Part shown: piece by piece, positions 8,165-17,500 of the stretch | How positions within the stretch are numbered: position 1 is the first letter of the stretch | Layout of the letters: the number at the start of each line of letters is the position of its first letter | Source of the DNA: Phycisphaerae bacterium | Lineage (GTDB): Bacteria > Planctomycetota > Phycisphaerae > Sedimentisphaerales > Anaerobacaceae | Assembly: GCA_017993835.1 (NCBI GenBank) | Contig: JAGOLX010000027.1 | Coordinates: forward strand, 1 to 64,000 | Direction of reading: 5' to 3' | DNA length: 64,000 nucleotides | The notes under the pieces: model-generated | Database searches by the model: none | What the model was told of the DNA's origin: nothing | The model's input: the letters and a program-made list of their open reading frames with translations, nothing else | Position numbers and translations under genes: made by a program

Positions 8165-10150
8165 ATGATATCGAATGGCACGTGCAAGGCAGTCGCGGTC
8201 GTTCTTCTGGCCCTCGGGATGGCGCAAGCAGTCTTTGCCCAAACCACCATCGAGGTCAAGTCGCCGGATGGGCGTGTCGAGGTCGTGGTCAGGCTGATCG
8301 ATCCCGGTCAAATAGCGGACTATCCCGCAGGCAAGATACGACTATACTACGAGGTCAAATACGACGGCGCGGTCGTGCTGCCGTTGTCGCCGCTCGGCAT
8401 CTGCCGCCAGGATCAGGACTTTGTGGATGCCGTCGGATTCCTAAGACACGGGGGCCAGGGCAGTACGTATCAGATGTTTCAGATGCCGCATGGCAAGCGC
8501 AGGACCCGTGCCTTTGAAGCCATGGAGCACACGCTGGTCTTCGGCAGTCCCCGCGGCGGCAATGTCGAGTTGATCGTTCGGGCACAGAACGATGGCGTGG
8601 CGTTTCGGTATCGGTTCCCTGAGAACAGCGGTGAGAAACACGTCGTGGTCAGTGAGGCTACCGGATTCCGTCTGCCCGAGGGCGGCAAGGTCTGGGCTCA
8701 CCCCTATGACAAACCCAGCAAATACACGCCGGCGTACGAGACCTACAACGTCAACGGCGCACCCGTCGGCACGCCTTCCAGCAGCGAAGCGGGCTGGGCG
8801 TTCCCGGTGCTCTTCTGCAACGCCGACCGCAGCCGGTGGGGACTGGTGACCGAAGCGGGACTGGATGGATCCTACTGTGGATGCCGGTTGGAACAGAACG
8901 CGCCGCACGGAGTGTATCGGATTCGATTCCCCGAGCCGGGCGACGGCGACGGGACCGGGGCGGTGGAACCCTCGTGGACTCTCCCCTGGGCAACGCCATG
9001 GCGGGTGATCGTGCTCGGCGACTCGGTGGGCGACATCGTCGAATCGACGCTCGTCACCGACGTGTGCCCGCCGGCCATCGTGAAGGACACGAGTTGGATC
9101 CGGCCGGGACGGGCTTCCTGGAGCTGGCTCTTCGACCACGACAGTCCCCAGGACTGCACCAAGCTCAAAGCCTGGGTCGACCTGGCCGCCCAGATGGGCT
9201 GGGAGTACTCGCTCGTCGATGCCAACTGGGACCGGATGAAGAACGGCACGATCCACGACCTGATCGCCTACGCCGACAGCAAAGGGGTGGGCCTCTTGCT
9301 GTGGTACAACTCCGGCGGGCCGCACAACCACGTCTCCGAGAAGCCGCGTGGCCTGATGACCAACCGCGAGATCCGGCGCGAGGAGTTCCAGACGCTTCGC
9401 AGGTGGGGCATCAAAGGCGTCAAGGTCGATTTCTTCCAGAGCGACAAGCAGAACATCATCCAGCTCTACCACGACATCCTGCAGGACGCGGCGGACGCCG
9501 AGATCATGGTCAACTTCCACGGCTGCACGCTGCCTCGCGGCTGGTCGCGGACCTATCCGCACCTGATGAGCATGGAGGCCGTGCGAGGCGAGGAATGCTA
9601 CAGCTTCGACGAGAAGTTCACCACCGAGGCCCCCATCCACAACGTGATCCTGCCCTTCACGCGGAACGTCGTCGGCCCGATGGACTACACGCCCGTGATG
9701 TTCCAGGACAACGTCAACCGCCACCTGACGACGTACTGCCACGAGCTGGCGTTGCCGGTGATCTTCGAGTCCGGCTGGCTCCACTTCGCCGGCGGACCCA
9801 AGGAGTACCTCGATCTGCCCGAGGCACCGAAGGACTTCCTGAAGACGGTCCCCACGACCTGGGACGACGCGAAGTTCCTCGCAGGCGAACCAGGCGAGTA
9901 CGTCGTCCTCGCCCGTCGGAGCGAGAAGACCTGGTACGTAGCCGGCATCAACGGTCAGGACGCTGGTCGCGACGTGGACGTGGTTCTATCCTTCTTGGAC
10001 GACACCCACTACACCGTGACCTTGATCGCCGACGGCAAGACGCCCAGAGAATTCGAGACTGATTCGGAAGCCGTGACAGCCCAGGATCACCTGGAAGTCC
10101 GCCTGCTCCCTTACGGCGGCTTCGCCGCAGTCTTAACACCAACCAAGTAG
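8165..10150 (+). CDS. Glycoside hydrolase family 97, retaining type (alpha-galactosidase/alpha-glucosidase-like)
   Basis: 661 aa with a cleavable signal peptide (AVVLLALGMAQAVFA) and AAGGAGG ribosome binding site. N-terminal GH97_N beta-sandwich (to about residue 285), then a TIM barrel starting near WIRPGRASWSW and a C-terminal GH97_C sandwich. The barrel contains GIKGVKVDFFQSD with Asp422 in the position of the nucleophile of retaining GH97 enzymes, and MEAVRGEE (470-477), which carries the acid and calcium-site Glu residues. Presence of the VKVDF Asp favours the retaining subgroup (for example Bacteroides alpha-galactosidase) over inverting SusB-type glucosidases. Acts outside the cytoplasm on alpha-linked galactosides or glucosides. 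Confidence 0.9.
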   Translation: MISNGTCKAVAVVLLALGMAQAVFAQTTIEVKSPDGRVEVVVRLIDPGQIADYPAGKIRLYYEVKYDGAVVLPLSPLGICRQDQDFVDAVGFLRHGGQGSTYQMFQMPHGKRRTRAFEAMEHTLVFGSPRGGNVELIVRAQNDGVAFRYRFPENSGEKHVVVSEATGFRLPEGGKVWAHPYDKPSKYTPAYETYNVNGAPVGTPSSSEAGWAFPVLFCNADRSRWGLVTEAGLDGSYCGCRLEQNAPHGVYRIRFPEPGDGDGTGAVEPSWTLPWATPWRVIVLGDSVGDIVESTLVTDVCPPAIVKDTSWIRPGRASWSWLFDHDSPQDCTKLKAWVDLAAQMGWEYSLVDANWDRMKNGTIHDLIAYADSKGVGLLLWYNSGGPHNHVSEKPRGLMTNREIRREEFQTLRRWGIKGVKVDFFQSDKQNIIQLYHDILQDAADAEIMVNFHGCTLPRGWSRTYPHLMSMEAVRGEECYSFDEKFTTEAPIHNVILPFTRNVVGPMDYTPVMFQDNVNRHLTTYCHELALPVIFESGWLHFAGGPKEYLDLPEAPKDFLKTVPTTWDDAKFLAGEPGEYVVLARRSEKTWYVAGINGQDAGRDVDVVLSFLDDTHYTVTLIADGKTPREFETDSEAVTAQDHLEVRLLPYGGFAAVLTPTK

Positions 10151-10246
10151 GATGTGCCGTGCACACCGGTTCTTCTCGACCAGGCACAGAGGGCACCGAG
10201 GACAAAGAGAGAATTCAGGATACGGCTTCACACAAATGTGGAGTGT

Positions 10247-10741
10247 CTACGTGAACCGCACACCCAGCTCTCGGAGCATTTTGAACGTGTCCACCCAACG
10301 CACATGGAATTGCTCGCACACATTTGGGATTGGGACTTTTCGTTTTGCATCGAGTGCCAGAACTTCGTGAGTCACGATGACACGCCTCTTGGCCATGGCG
10401 TACGCTACCAGCCATCCATCCGCTCCCATGGCGAAATCGGCTTTGGCTGCATCGCTGAACTGAGCGTGCTTCTGCACCCAGCTCATGACTTGCCTGTACG
10501 AGTCGATGACATCCACATCATCCGTCGAACGGAATGCCTTGTGGAAGTCACCATTTGCCCATGCGGCAAGTTCGTCCTCTTTGCTCAATTCACCTTCTAC
10601 TCTATCTATGCTCTCCATCACTCCATTTTCAGCGTGTTGGCTCAGGATCTCCCAGAATCTCGTGCCCAAGTCGAATGCGTAGTAGCGACGCGCAGCTTCA
10701 ATGAACACACAGGCATCCAGAACATAGACAGGCTGCTCCAC
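10247..10741 (-). CDS. DUF4411 PIN-like putative toxin
   Basis: 164 aa if started at GTG 10741, directly after the stop of the upstream gene and behind its G-rich end; an in-frame ATG at 10774 overlapping that gene would add 11 residues. The start VEQPVYVLDACVFIEAARRYY matches DUF4411 proteins, in which the first Asp and later acidic residues (WLVAYAMAKRRVIVTHE) form a PIN-like metal nuclease centre. DUF4411 genes are typically paired with an HTH/ImmA-IrrE gene, exactly the neighbour here, so this is the likely RNase toxin of a two-gene module. Confidence 0.75.
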   Translation of the reverse strand: MEQPVYVLDACVFIEAARRYYAFDLGTRFWEILSQHAENGVMESIDRVEGELSKEDELAAWANGDFHKAFRSTDDVDVIDSYRQVMSWVQKHAQFSDAAKADFAMGADGWLVAYAMAKRRVIVTHEVLALDAKRKVPIPNVCEQFHVRWVDTFKMLRELGVRFT

Positions 10742-10742
10742 G

Positions 10743-11894
10743 CTATAGCCCCCCGATCCCAAGAGAAGCTGCATAGCGATCGAAGGTCTTTCCGTACAAT
10801 TCGGTCAGACGATAAGCCTCGGAGTAGAGGAGCTTGCCTTCCTTGGCCGCCCGAACCACGGCACTGGCGAACCGCCGCCCGACACGAAGATTCTGGTTCC
10901 GGTAGAAGTCCCCTCCTTCGGGGCGACGAGCGGCTTTACGCCGTTCATCGTCCAAGTAGTCACGGTAGAAGGCAAGGAACTCGTCTTTGCTGATCAGACG
11001 CAGGTCCAATGCTCTGCGTGCGGCAACTAATACGCTGACCTTAAACTCTCTGGCAAGGGATTGAAACCGATCCGGCGTGTCTCGTATAGATGGCCATATC
11101 TGACGAATTTCCAGTTGAGGAACAAGGAATTCGGACGCCACTTCATTACACGCCTGCTCGGTTCGGTTGTCTGCTGGAGACATCTCGCGAAGATCGAATG
11201 CGGCGCTGCTGCCAAAGAACACATGTGCCAGTTCATGCGCGAGCGTGAACATCTGTGCGGCTCTGCCGTCAGCACCGTTGACGAACACCAGCGGTGCCCA
11301 CTCGTCCACCAAGACGAAACCGCGGAACTCGTCCGGGTCGAGCTTGCGATGGGTATTGTTGCCGACAATTCCGTTGACAACCACCATGATTCCCGCGTCT
11401 TCCATCGCTTCTCGCAACACGCGGAGCGCCTCGGTCCAGGACGGCTCCCGCGCAGCCCACCCCATGTCCAAGCCCAGAGCTTTCCTAATTCGCTGTCCAA
11501 CTGCTGTGGATGGCTCATCCAACTCGGCGGATCGCACAAATGGCAGCATCCCCTGTCCCTGATCGACCAGGAACTCACGCAACCACGTTTGCCGCCGCTG
11601 CATAACATGAATCGTGTCGAGAAGATCGGGGCTGGAGTCGTGCGACACCTCATCACCATGCGTACGGAAGTAAGGTACGGGCAATGGTTCTTCCGGCGGT
11701 TCATCGAGGAAGAAGAAGCCCAGAGGGGTAACGGTGAATTTGGCGAGCGATTCGAGTTGGCGAAGTGTGGGTTGGCTCTGGCCAGATACCCATTGCCGTA
11801 ATCTCGGGAATCTGTGTTCTACGTCGGGCACAGTCAAGCCAGACCGATCTAATGCCCATCCCAGGATCTTCTCACTCACGGCCACTCTGCTCAT
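10743..11894 (-). CDS. HTH plus ImmA/IrrE metallopeptidase, putative antitoxin/regulator
   Basis: 383 aa from the ATG at 11894; a longer frame upstream has no ribosome binding site and runs past the promoter. Residues 1-60 form an Xre-like HTH (LDRSGLTVPDVEHRFPRLRQWVSGQSQPTLRQLESLAKF). Residues about 140-270 form the COG2856 metallopeptidase with HELAH at 220-224 and a downstream NEVASEFLVP Glu/Asn element. In phage and stress systems such proteins cleave repressors; in two-gene modules with PIN partners they are predicted antitoxins. Followed without gap by the DUF4411 gene and preceded by a strong sigma70 promoter. Confidence 0.8.
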   Translation of the reverse strand: MSRVAVSEKILGWALDRSGLTVPDVEHRFPRLRQWVSGQSQPTLRQLESLAKFTVTPLGFFFLDEPPEEPLPVPYFRTHGDEVSHDSSPDLLDTIHVMQRRQTWLREFLVDQGQGMLPFVRSAELDEPSTAVGQRIRKALGLDMGWAAREPSWTEALRVLREAMEDAGIMVVVNGIVGNNTHRKLDPDEFRGFVLVDEWAPLVFVNGADGRAAQMFTLAHELAHVFFGSSAAFDLREMSPADNRTEQACNEVASEFLVPQLEIRQIWPSIRDTPDRFQSLAREFKVSVLVAARRALDLRLISKDEFLAFYRDYLDDERRKAARRPEGGDFYRNQNLRVGRRFASAVVRAAKEGKLLYSEAYRLTELYGKTFDRYAASLGIGGL

Positions 11895-11952
11895 ACGCCC
11901 ACTTCCCGGACATCGATTCAGCCTGTCATTGATGCTGGTCTTGACGCAAACC

Positions 11953-11981
11953 AATCTACTGTGTCTCGCGGGCTGTGTCAA
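11953..11981 (-). promoter_or_regulatory. Promoter of the ImmA/DUF4411 operon
   Basis: Minus-strand consensus -35 TTGACA (11981-11976), 17-base spacer, -10 TAGATT (11958-11953), predicted start near 11946, about 50 bases ahead of the ATG at 11894. Such a near-consensus promoter on a self-contained two-gene unit fits a toxin-antitoxin-like module. Confidence 0.65.
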
Positions 11982-12022
11982 GGACGCGGCAGCATAGGCC
12001 CCCAGCCCCCCTCCAGTTTTCC

Positions 12023-12052
12023 TTGGACGATGCCTCGGCAGCGGGATACAAT
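12023..12052 (+). promoter_or_regulatory. Candidate promoter of the lipoprotein-rsmD-pcnB operon
   Basis: TTGGAC at 12023-12028, 18-base spacer, TACAAT at 12047-12052, about 50 bases before the ATG at 12106. Confidence 0.5.
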
Positions 12053-12105
12053 CCACATGGCTCTGTTGAAGAAGACTTGAAACGTGTCTTTGGAGGTGCA
12101 TAGGA

Positions 12106-12546
12106 ATGATCCGGAATCTGGTTTGTTTGGCTGTGCTGTCGGTTCTGCTGAGTGGCTGCATCTACGTCGAGGAGACCGAGCGAGTCAACAGCAAACCTGA
12201 GGTCTCGACGCACTCGCAGGTTGTCGAGGCCAAGGCCCCTGCCCGGCTGTTGCGACACGTCGTGCTGTTCCAGTTCAAGGAAGGCACCACCGCCGAGGAC
12301 ATCCGCAAGATCGAGAACGCCTTCAGCGCCCTGCCGAGCAAAATCCACGAGGTCTACGGCTTCGAATGGGGCACCGACGTGAGCGTCGAGAACCTCCAGA
12401 AGGGCTTCACGCACTGTTTCGTCGTCACCTTCCGCAGCGAGGCCGACCGCGACGCCTACGCCAAGCACCCGGCCCACGTCGAGTTCGGTGGGATGCTGGG
12501 ACCGTCTCTGGAGCAGGTGATGGTCATCGATTACTGGGCAAAGTAG
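12106..12546 (+). CDS. Lipoprotein with Dabb (stress-responsive alpha/beta barrel) domain
   Basis: 146 aa. A short signal ends in lipobox LLSGC (Cys18), so the mature protein is lipid-anchored. After a linker, residues 48-146 form a Dabb domain: LLRHVVLFQFKEGTTAEDIR, FEWGTDVS, THCFVVTFRSEADRDAYAKH and the C-terminal VMVIDYW. Dabb ferredoxin-like dimers occur in stress proteins and in some lyases and oxygenases; no catalytic assignment is possible. It is the first gene of a tight plus-strand unit: rsmD starts 5 bases downstream and pcnB overlaps rsmD. A link between the lipoprotein and the RNA genes is not obvious. Confidence 0.75.
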   Translation: MIRNLVCLAVLSVLLSGCIYVEETERVNSKPEVSTHSQVVEAKAPARLLRHVVLFQFKEGTTAEDIRKIENAFSALPSKIHEVYGFEWGTDVSVENLQKGFTHCFVVTFRSEADRDAYAKHPAHVEFGGMLGPSLEQVMVIDYWAK

Positions 12547-12551
12547 CAGCT

Positions 12552-13151
12552 ATGCGGATCATCGCGGGCACGAAGCGAGGGATGCACCTGTTGACTCCCG
12601 ACACCCGGGAGACGCGCCCGATCACCGACCGGGTGAAAGAGTCGCTGTTCATGATCCTGCAGAACTACGACCTGCTGGCGGGCGCCCGGATCGCGGATCT
12701 GTTCTGCGGCGTCGGTTCGTTGGGGCTGGAGGCGATCAGCCGCGGTGCGGCGTCCGTGACCTTCGTCGAAAAAAACGCCGAGATCCTCGCGGTCCTGGAG
12801 AAGAACATCGCGAAGGCCGGCTTCGCGGACCGTGCCCGCGTCGTTCGCGACAGCGCGTTTCGCGTCGGGGCGCCGCTCGGACCCAAAGGCGAACGGTATG
12901 ACCTGGTCTTCGTCGATCCGCCGTATGCGGCGACGCAGGATGTGGGCGAAGGCTCGACGCTGGCCGATCTGCTCAAGATCCTCCAGAACCAGGTGGTCCC
13001 CAAAGGCGTCGTAATCGTTCGGACCCGTCGCGACTGTCCCCCGCTCGACGACTACGGACTCTTCCACGCGGTGGACCGGAGGGAATGGGGCACGATGTCC
13101 GTCGTCCTGTTGCAGGCACGAGCCGATGAGCAATCAGCAAGCGGCCATTGA
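12552..13151 (+). CDS. rsmD: 16S rRNA (guanine-966-N2)-methyltransferase RsmD
   Basis: 199 aa. Begins MRIIAGTKRGMHLLTP, the typical RsmD N-terminus, followed by TRPITDRVKESLFMIL. SAM-binding motif I is IADLFCGVGSLGLEAISRGA, acidic loop VEKN, and motif IV is FVDPPY (N6/N2-methyltransferase type). It methylates G966 of 16S rRNA using S-adenosylmethionine. Start chosen at 12552, immediately after the upstream stop; the frame is open further upstream but that part is inside the previous gene. The 3' end overlaps the next gene by 26 bases, indicating translational coupling. Confidence 0.92.
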   Translation: MRIIAGTKRGMHLLTPDTRETRPITDRVKESLFMILQNYDLLAGARIADLFCGVGSLGLEAISRGAASVTFVEKNAEILAVLEKNIAKAGFADRARVVRDSAFRVGAPLGPKGERYDLVFVDPPYAATQDVGEGSTLADLLKILQNQVVPKGVVIVRTRRDCPPLDDYGLFHAVDRREWGTMSVVLLQARADEQSASGH

Positions 13152-14352
13152 GATCATCAACAAGCTGCAGGAGCACGGTTTCCAAGCCCTGCTCGCTGGC
13201 GGCTGCGTGCGTGACATGCTGCTCGGCCGGACGGCCAAAGACTACGACGTAGCGACGAACGCCGAGCCGGCGGCGGTGATGCGACTGTTCCCTCGCACGC
13301 TCAGGATCGGCGCCAAGTTCGGCGTCGTCATCGTCCTGATCCACAAGCAACAGGTGGAGGTCGCGACGTTCCGCGCCGAGACGGGATACGAGGACGGCCG
13401 GCACCCGACGGAGGTGCGATTCACCACCGCTGCCCAGGATGCGAGCCGGCGGGACTTCACCATCAACGGCATGTTCTACGACCCACGCACCGAGCAGGTG
13501 ATCGATTACGTCGAGGGCCGGGCGGATCTCCGGAGGCGGATCGTCCGCACGATCGGCAATCCGGAGGAGCGATTCAGCGAGGACTACCTCCGCATGCTCC
13601 GCGCGGTGCGATTCTCGACCCGGCTGGGCTTCGCCATCGAGCCCGAGACGTATGCCGCCATCGGGCGCAACGCAGCGAAGATCGCGAGGATCAGCGGCGA
13701 GCGGATCGCAATCGAACTGGAGGAAACACTCGTCCACCCGAATCGAGCCGCGGGGGCAACGATGCTGATCGAAACGGGATTGGCGGACGGGGTCTTTCCG
13801 GGCTTCGCAGGCGACGAGACCGCGCGTCAGACTGTCCCGGTGCTCAGGCGATTACGCCGAAACGTCGATTTCCCCCTGGCCTTGGCCGCCTTCTTCGTGG
13901 GCCATCCGACGGATTTCGCCATGTCCAAGTGCGAACTCCTCAAGCTCAGCAACAAACAGACCCAGCGGATCGAGTTTCTGCTCGCGCATCGGGGCCGATT
14001 GCTCGATTCCGCAATGTCGCTGGCTCAACTCAAGAAGTTTCTGGCCCAGCCCGCCTTCCGCGACCTATACGAGTTGGAGCGAGCCATCCAAAAGGCCTCG
14101 GCCTCGCAGGATGGTCTAGTCCGCTTGGCCGCCTTGCAGAGGCGAATCCGCGATCTGGGCGACGTCGAGGTCAAGCCCAAGCCCCTCTTGAACGGCCACG
14201 ACCTGATGCGTCTGGGCGCCGTATCGGGACCGTCGCTCGGGCAACTGGCAGAGGAACTCTATGTCGCCCAGCTCGAAAACGACGTCGCAACGAAGGACCA
14301 GGCCGAGCAATGGGTGACCGACTGGCTCGGTCGTCACCGTTCGACACAATAG
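13126..14352 (+). CDS. CCA-adding/poly(A) polymerase family nucleotidyltransferase
   Basis: 408 aa, class II nucleotidyltransferase. Motif A is LLAGGCVRDMLLGRTAKDYD with the DxD pair (DYD), followed by RRDFTINGMFYD and the RNA-binding region DYLRMLRAVRFSTRLGF characteristic of CCA tRNA nucleotidyltransferases and PcnB. No HD phosphohydrolase domain is visible. The enzyme adds CCA to tRNA 3' ends or poly(A) to RNA; sequence alone does not decide between them because the discriminating residues need an alignment. It overlaps rsmD by 26 bases and so belongs to an RNA-maturation operon. Confidence 0.88.
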   Translation: MSNQQAAIEIINKLQEHGFQALLAGGCVRDMLLGRTAKDYDVATNAEPAAVMRLFPRTLRIGAKFGVVIVLIHKQQVEVATFRAETGYEDGRHPTEVRFTTAAQDASRRDFTINGMFYDPRTEQVIDYVEGRADLRRRIVRTIGNPEERFSEDYLRMLRAVRFSTRLGFAIEPETYAAIGRNAAKIARISGERIAIELEETLVHPNRAAGATMLIETGLADGVFPGFAGDETARQTVPVLRRLRRNVDFPLALAAFFVGHPTDFAMSKCELLKLSNKQTQRIEFLLAHRGRLLDSAMSLAQLKKFLAQPAFRDLYELERAIQKASASQDGLVRLAALQRRIRDLGDVEVKPKPLLNGHDLMRLGAVSGPSLGQLAEELYVAQLENDVATKDQAEQWVTDWLGRHRSTQ

Positions 14353-14458
14353 CGCACCCTCGCGAGCAGAATCGTGAATATGGCACAGAACCGCCCTTTT
14401 GCGGTTGCCAGGCTGCAGATCGACAATGCGCTCCCCCTCCACAGAACGCGGATAATGT

Positions 14459-14486
14459 TTGTCTTGCCCCTGTCTTCTGTTAGAAT
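14459..14486 (+). promoter_or_regulatory. Candidate sigma70 promoter of the CotH-protein gene
   Basis: TTGTCT at 14459-14464, 16-base spacer, TAGAAT at 14481-14486. Predicted start near 14493, about 70 bases upstream of the ATG at 14562. A small AACCGC/GCGGTT hairpin lies just before it at about 14390-14407, without a T-run. Confidence 0.5.
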
Positions 14487-14561
14487 AGGGGCATCGATCG
14501 TGCGTCAGATCTGCCGTCGCGGCGGCCACATCGGGTCTTCATGCTGGAGTGAGGAAAGGCA

Positions 14562-17500
14562 ATGCAATTCGGATGGCGAAGGAACTCAATTTTCCTGTGT
14601 GCATATCTCGTCGGCTGCGTCTGTCTGTTCAGCATCGCGGGAGCCGCCTTGGCGGGCAGCCCGGTAGTCGTCAACGAGGTCATGGCGTCCAACGTCACCT
14701 CCTATGCGGACCCGCAGGGCGAATACGATGACTGGATCGAGCTGTTCAACACGACGGACGCGCCTGTCGACGCAGGCGGCCTGTATCTGACCGACGACGA
14801 ATCGGAGCCTCGCAAGTGGCAGATTCCGACGGACAACCCCTCGCTGACGACGATCCCGGCCCAGGGGTTCCTGCTGATCTGGGCGGACGGCGACACAGGC
14901 GATCCCGGACTGCACGCGGATTTCGGCCTGGGCGCCGACGGCGACGTGGTCGCCCTGTTCGACTCGGACGGGAGAACACTGCTGGACAGCATCTCTTTCG
15001 GCTCGCAGATCTCCGACTTCTCATACGGGCGCAACCCGGACGGGGGCGACGTCCTGATCCGCATGGCCCTGCCCACGCCCGGCGAGTCCAACGTCGGCAT
15101 CGCCCTGAAGGTCGTCGCCCAGCCGCAGTTCTCGCAGCAGCGAGGATTCCAGGACGGAGCGTTCACGCTGGAACTGGCGACCGCCACCGAAGGCGCGACC
15201 ATCTACTACACCCTGGACGGCAAGAGACCCCTCGACGCGGGCTCCCGCGGCCTGGTGGGAACACAGTACACCGGTCCAATCACGATCTTCACGACGACCT
15301 GCGTGCGGGCGGCCGCGGTGAAGACGGGCTGGCTCTCTTCGGCCACCGTGACGCACAGTTACATCTTCCCCTACCAGGTGATCCGCCAGAGCAGCTCGCC
15401 CGCGGGGTTCCCCACCTCGTGGGGCGGACGGGCCGCCGATTATGCCATGGACCAGCGGGTGGTCGAGGACGCCGCCTACCGCGACGAGATCGTGGATGAC
15501 CTGAAGTCCACCCCCTCGGTCTCCATCGTAGTCCCCAACGCGGAGTTCTTCGAGAGCGGCGGCATCTACGCCAGTCCCACTGTGACGGGCGACACATCTG
15601 AGCGGGCGGTATCCATCGAGTGGATCGACCCGTCGACCGGGGAGCGGTTCGGCGTCAACGCCGGCCTGCGTATCCACGGCGGACCCTACGGCCGCAGCGG
15701 CAACCCCAAGAACGCCTTCCGCGTCAACTTCCGGGCCGAGTACGGCTTGTCTCGACTGGAGTTCCCGCTCTTCCCCGACACAGACGTCACGAGCTTCAAC
15801 AGCCTGGCCCTGCGTTCGATCTGGAACTACTCGTGGTCCGGCGACAGCGGAGGCATGGCCCAACGCGCTGACTATCTCCGCGACGCCTTCGCACGGGATA
15901 CCGTGCGGGACATGGGACGTCTGACCCCGTACGGCAGGCCTATCCAGGTCTACATCAACGGCCTGTACTGGGGCCTGTACATCATGACCGAGAGGCCCAA
16001 CGCCAGTTTCGCGGCCGACCATCTCGGAGGGGATGAGGACGACTACGAGATCCTGGAAGCCCCCAGCGGCTACGGCGCCAGCACCACGATGGACATCGTC
16101 GCGGGAGACGAGCAGGTCCGTGCCGCCTGGACCGCCCTTTTCGCCGCGGCGGACAAGGACGTGACCTCCTCGCAAGGCTACGAAGCCGTCCAGGCGTACA
16201 TCGACATCCCGACGATGATCGACTACATGCTGATGGTCTACTACACGGGCAGCCGGGACGCACCAGTGTTTCTGGGCGATTCGTACACCCCTCGCAACTT
16301 CTATGCGATCCGCCAAGGGGACCCCGCGAGCCCGTTCACCCTCGTGCCCTGGGACACGGAGTGGGCCCTGGAGGACCCCTCGATCAATCGCGTGAACGTG
16401 GTGGGCGTGGTGAATCCTCACTACCTGATGGACCGCCTTGCCGCCAATGCCGACTTCCGCATGTTGCTGGCGGACCGCATCTACGAGCAATTCTACAACG
16501 ACGGCGCCCTGACGAAGGAACAGACGAAGAATCGCTATCTGGCGAGGGCCGACGAGATCCGCGGCGCGATCGTCGGGGAGTCCGCTCGCTGGGGCGATGA
16601 GCCCCGACCGTCGAAGCCGTACACCCGCGAGGACTGGCTGACCGAGGTGAGCCGGCTCGTGAACCAGTACTTCTCCGGACGCACGCAGACCGTACTGAAC
16701 CAGTTGAAGAACAGGGGCTGGTATCCCTCGGTCGAGGCGCCGAGCTTCCAGATCGACGGCACAGATCAGCACGGCGGGTACGCCGCCACCGGCACATCCC
16801 TGGGCATGGTGAAATCCGCCGGCGGCGCGATCTGGTACACGCTCGACGGCTCCGATCCCCGCGTCCCCGGCAGCGAGGGGACATCCACCGATCTGACGCT
16901 GGTGGCCGAGAACGCATTCAAGCGGGCACTGGTTCCCACCGCCGCCATCGACGACGCCTGGCGCAGCGACTCTGATTTCGACGATTCCACCTGGGCCAGA
17001 GGCCACGGCGGCGTCGGCTATGAACGAAGCTTCGGCTACGAGGACTTCTTCACAATCAACGTCCAAGCTCCCATGTACAGCAAGAACGCCAGTTGCTGTA
17101 TCCGGATTCCCTTCGAGGTCGCGGACGACGACCTGCAGAAGACATCGAGCCTGTCGCTCAGCGTGCGGTACGACGACGGCTTCGTCGCCTATCTCAACGG
17201 CGTCGAGGTGGCCCGCGCCAACTTCACAGGCGAACCCGCCTGGAACTCGAAGGCCAGTGCCTCCCATCCCGACGACGAAGCGGAGATTCTGCAGATGTTC
17301 TCCATCTCCGAGCACATCGATAAATTGAAGACAGGCAGCAATATCCTGGCCATCCACGGCCTGAACGAATCGACGTCGAGCTCGGACTTCCTGATCTCGG
17401 TCGAGCTGACGGCCGGTACGGACGATACAGGGAACGGCGGCACGCCGGGCGACCCACCCCTGGCAGCAGTCCGCTACACCGACCTGTTGACCCTGAATGC

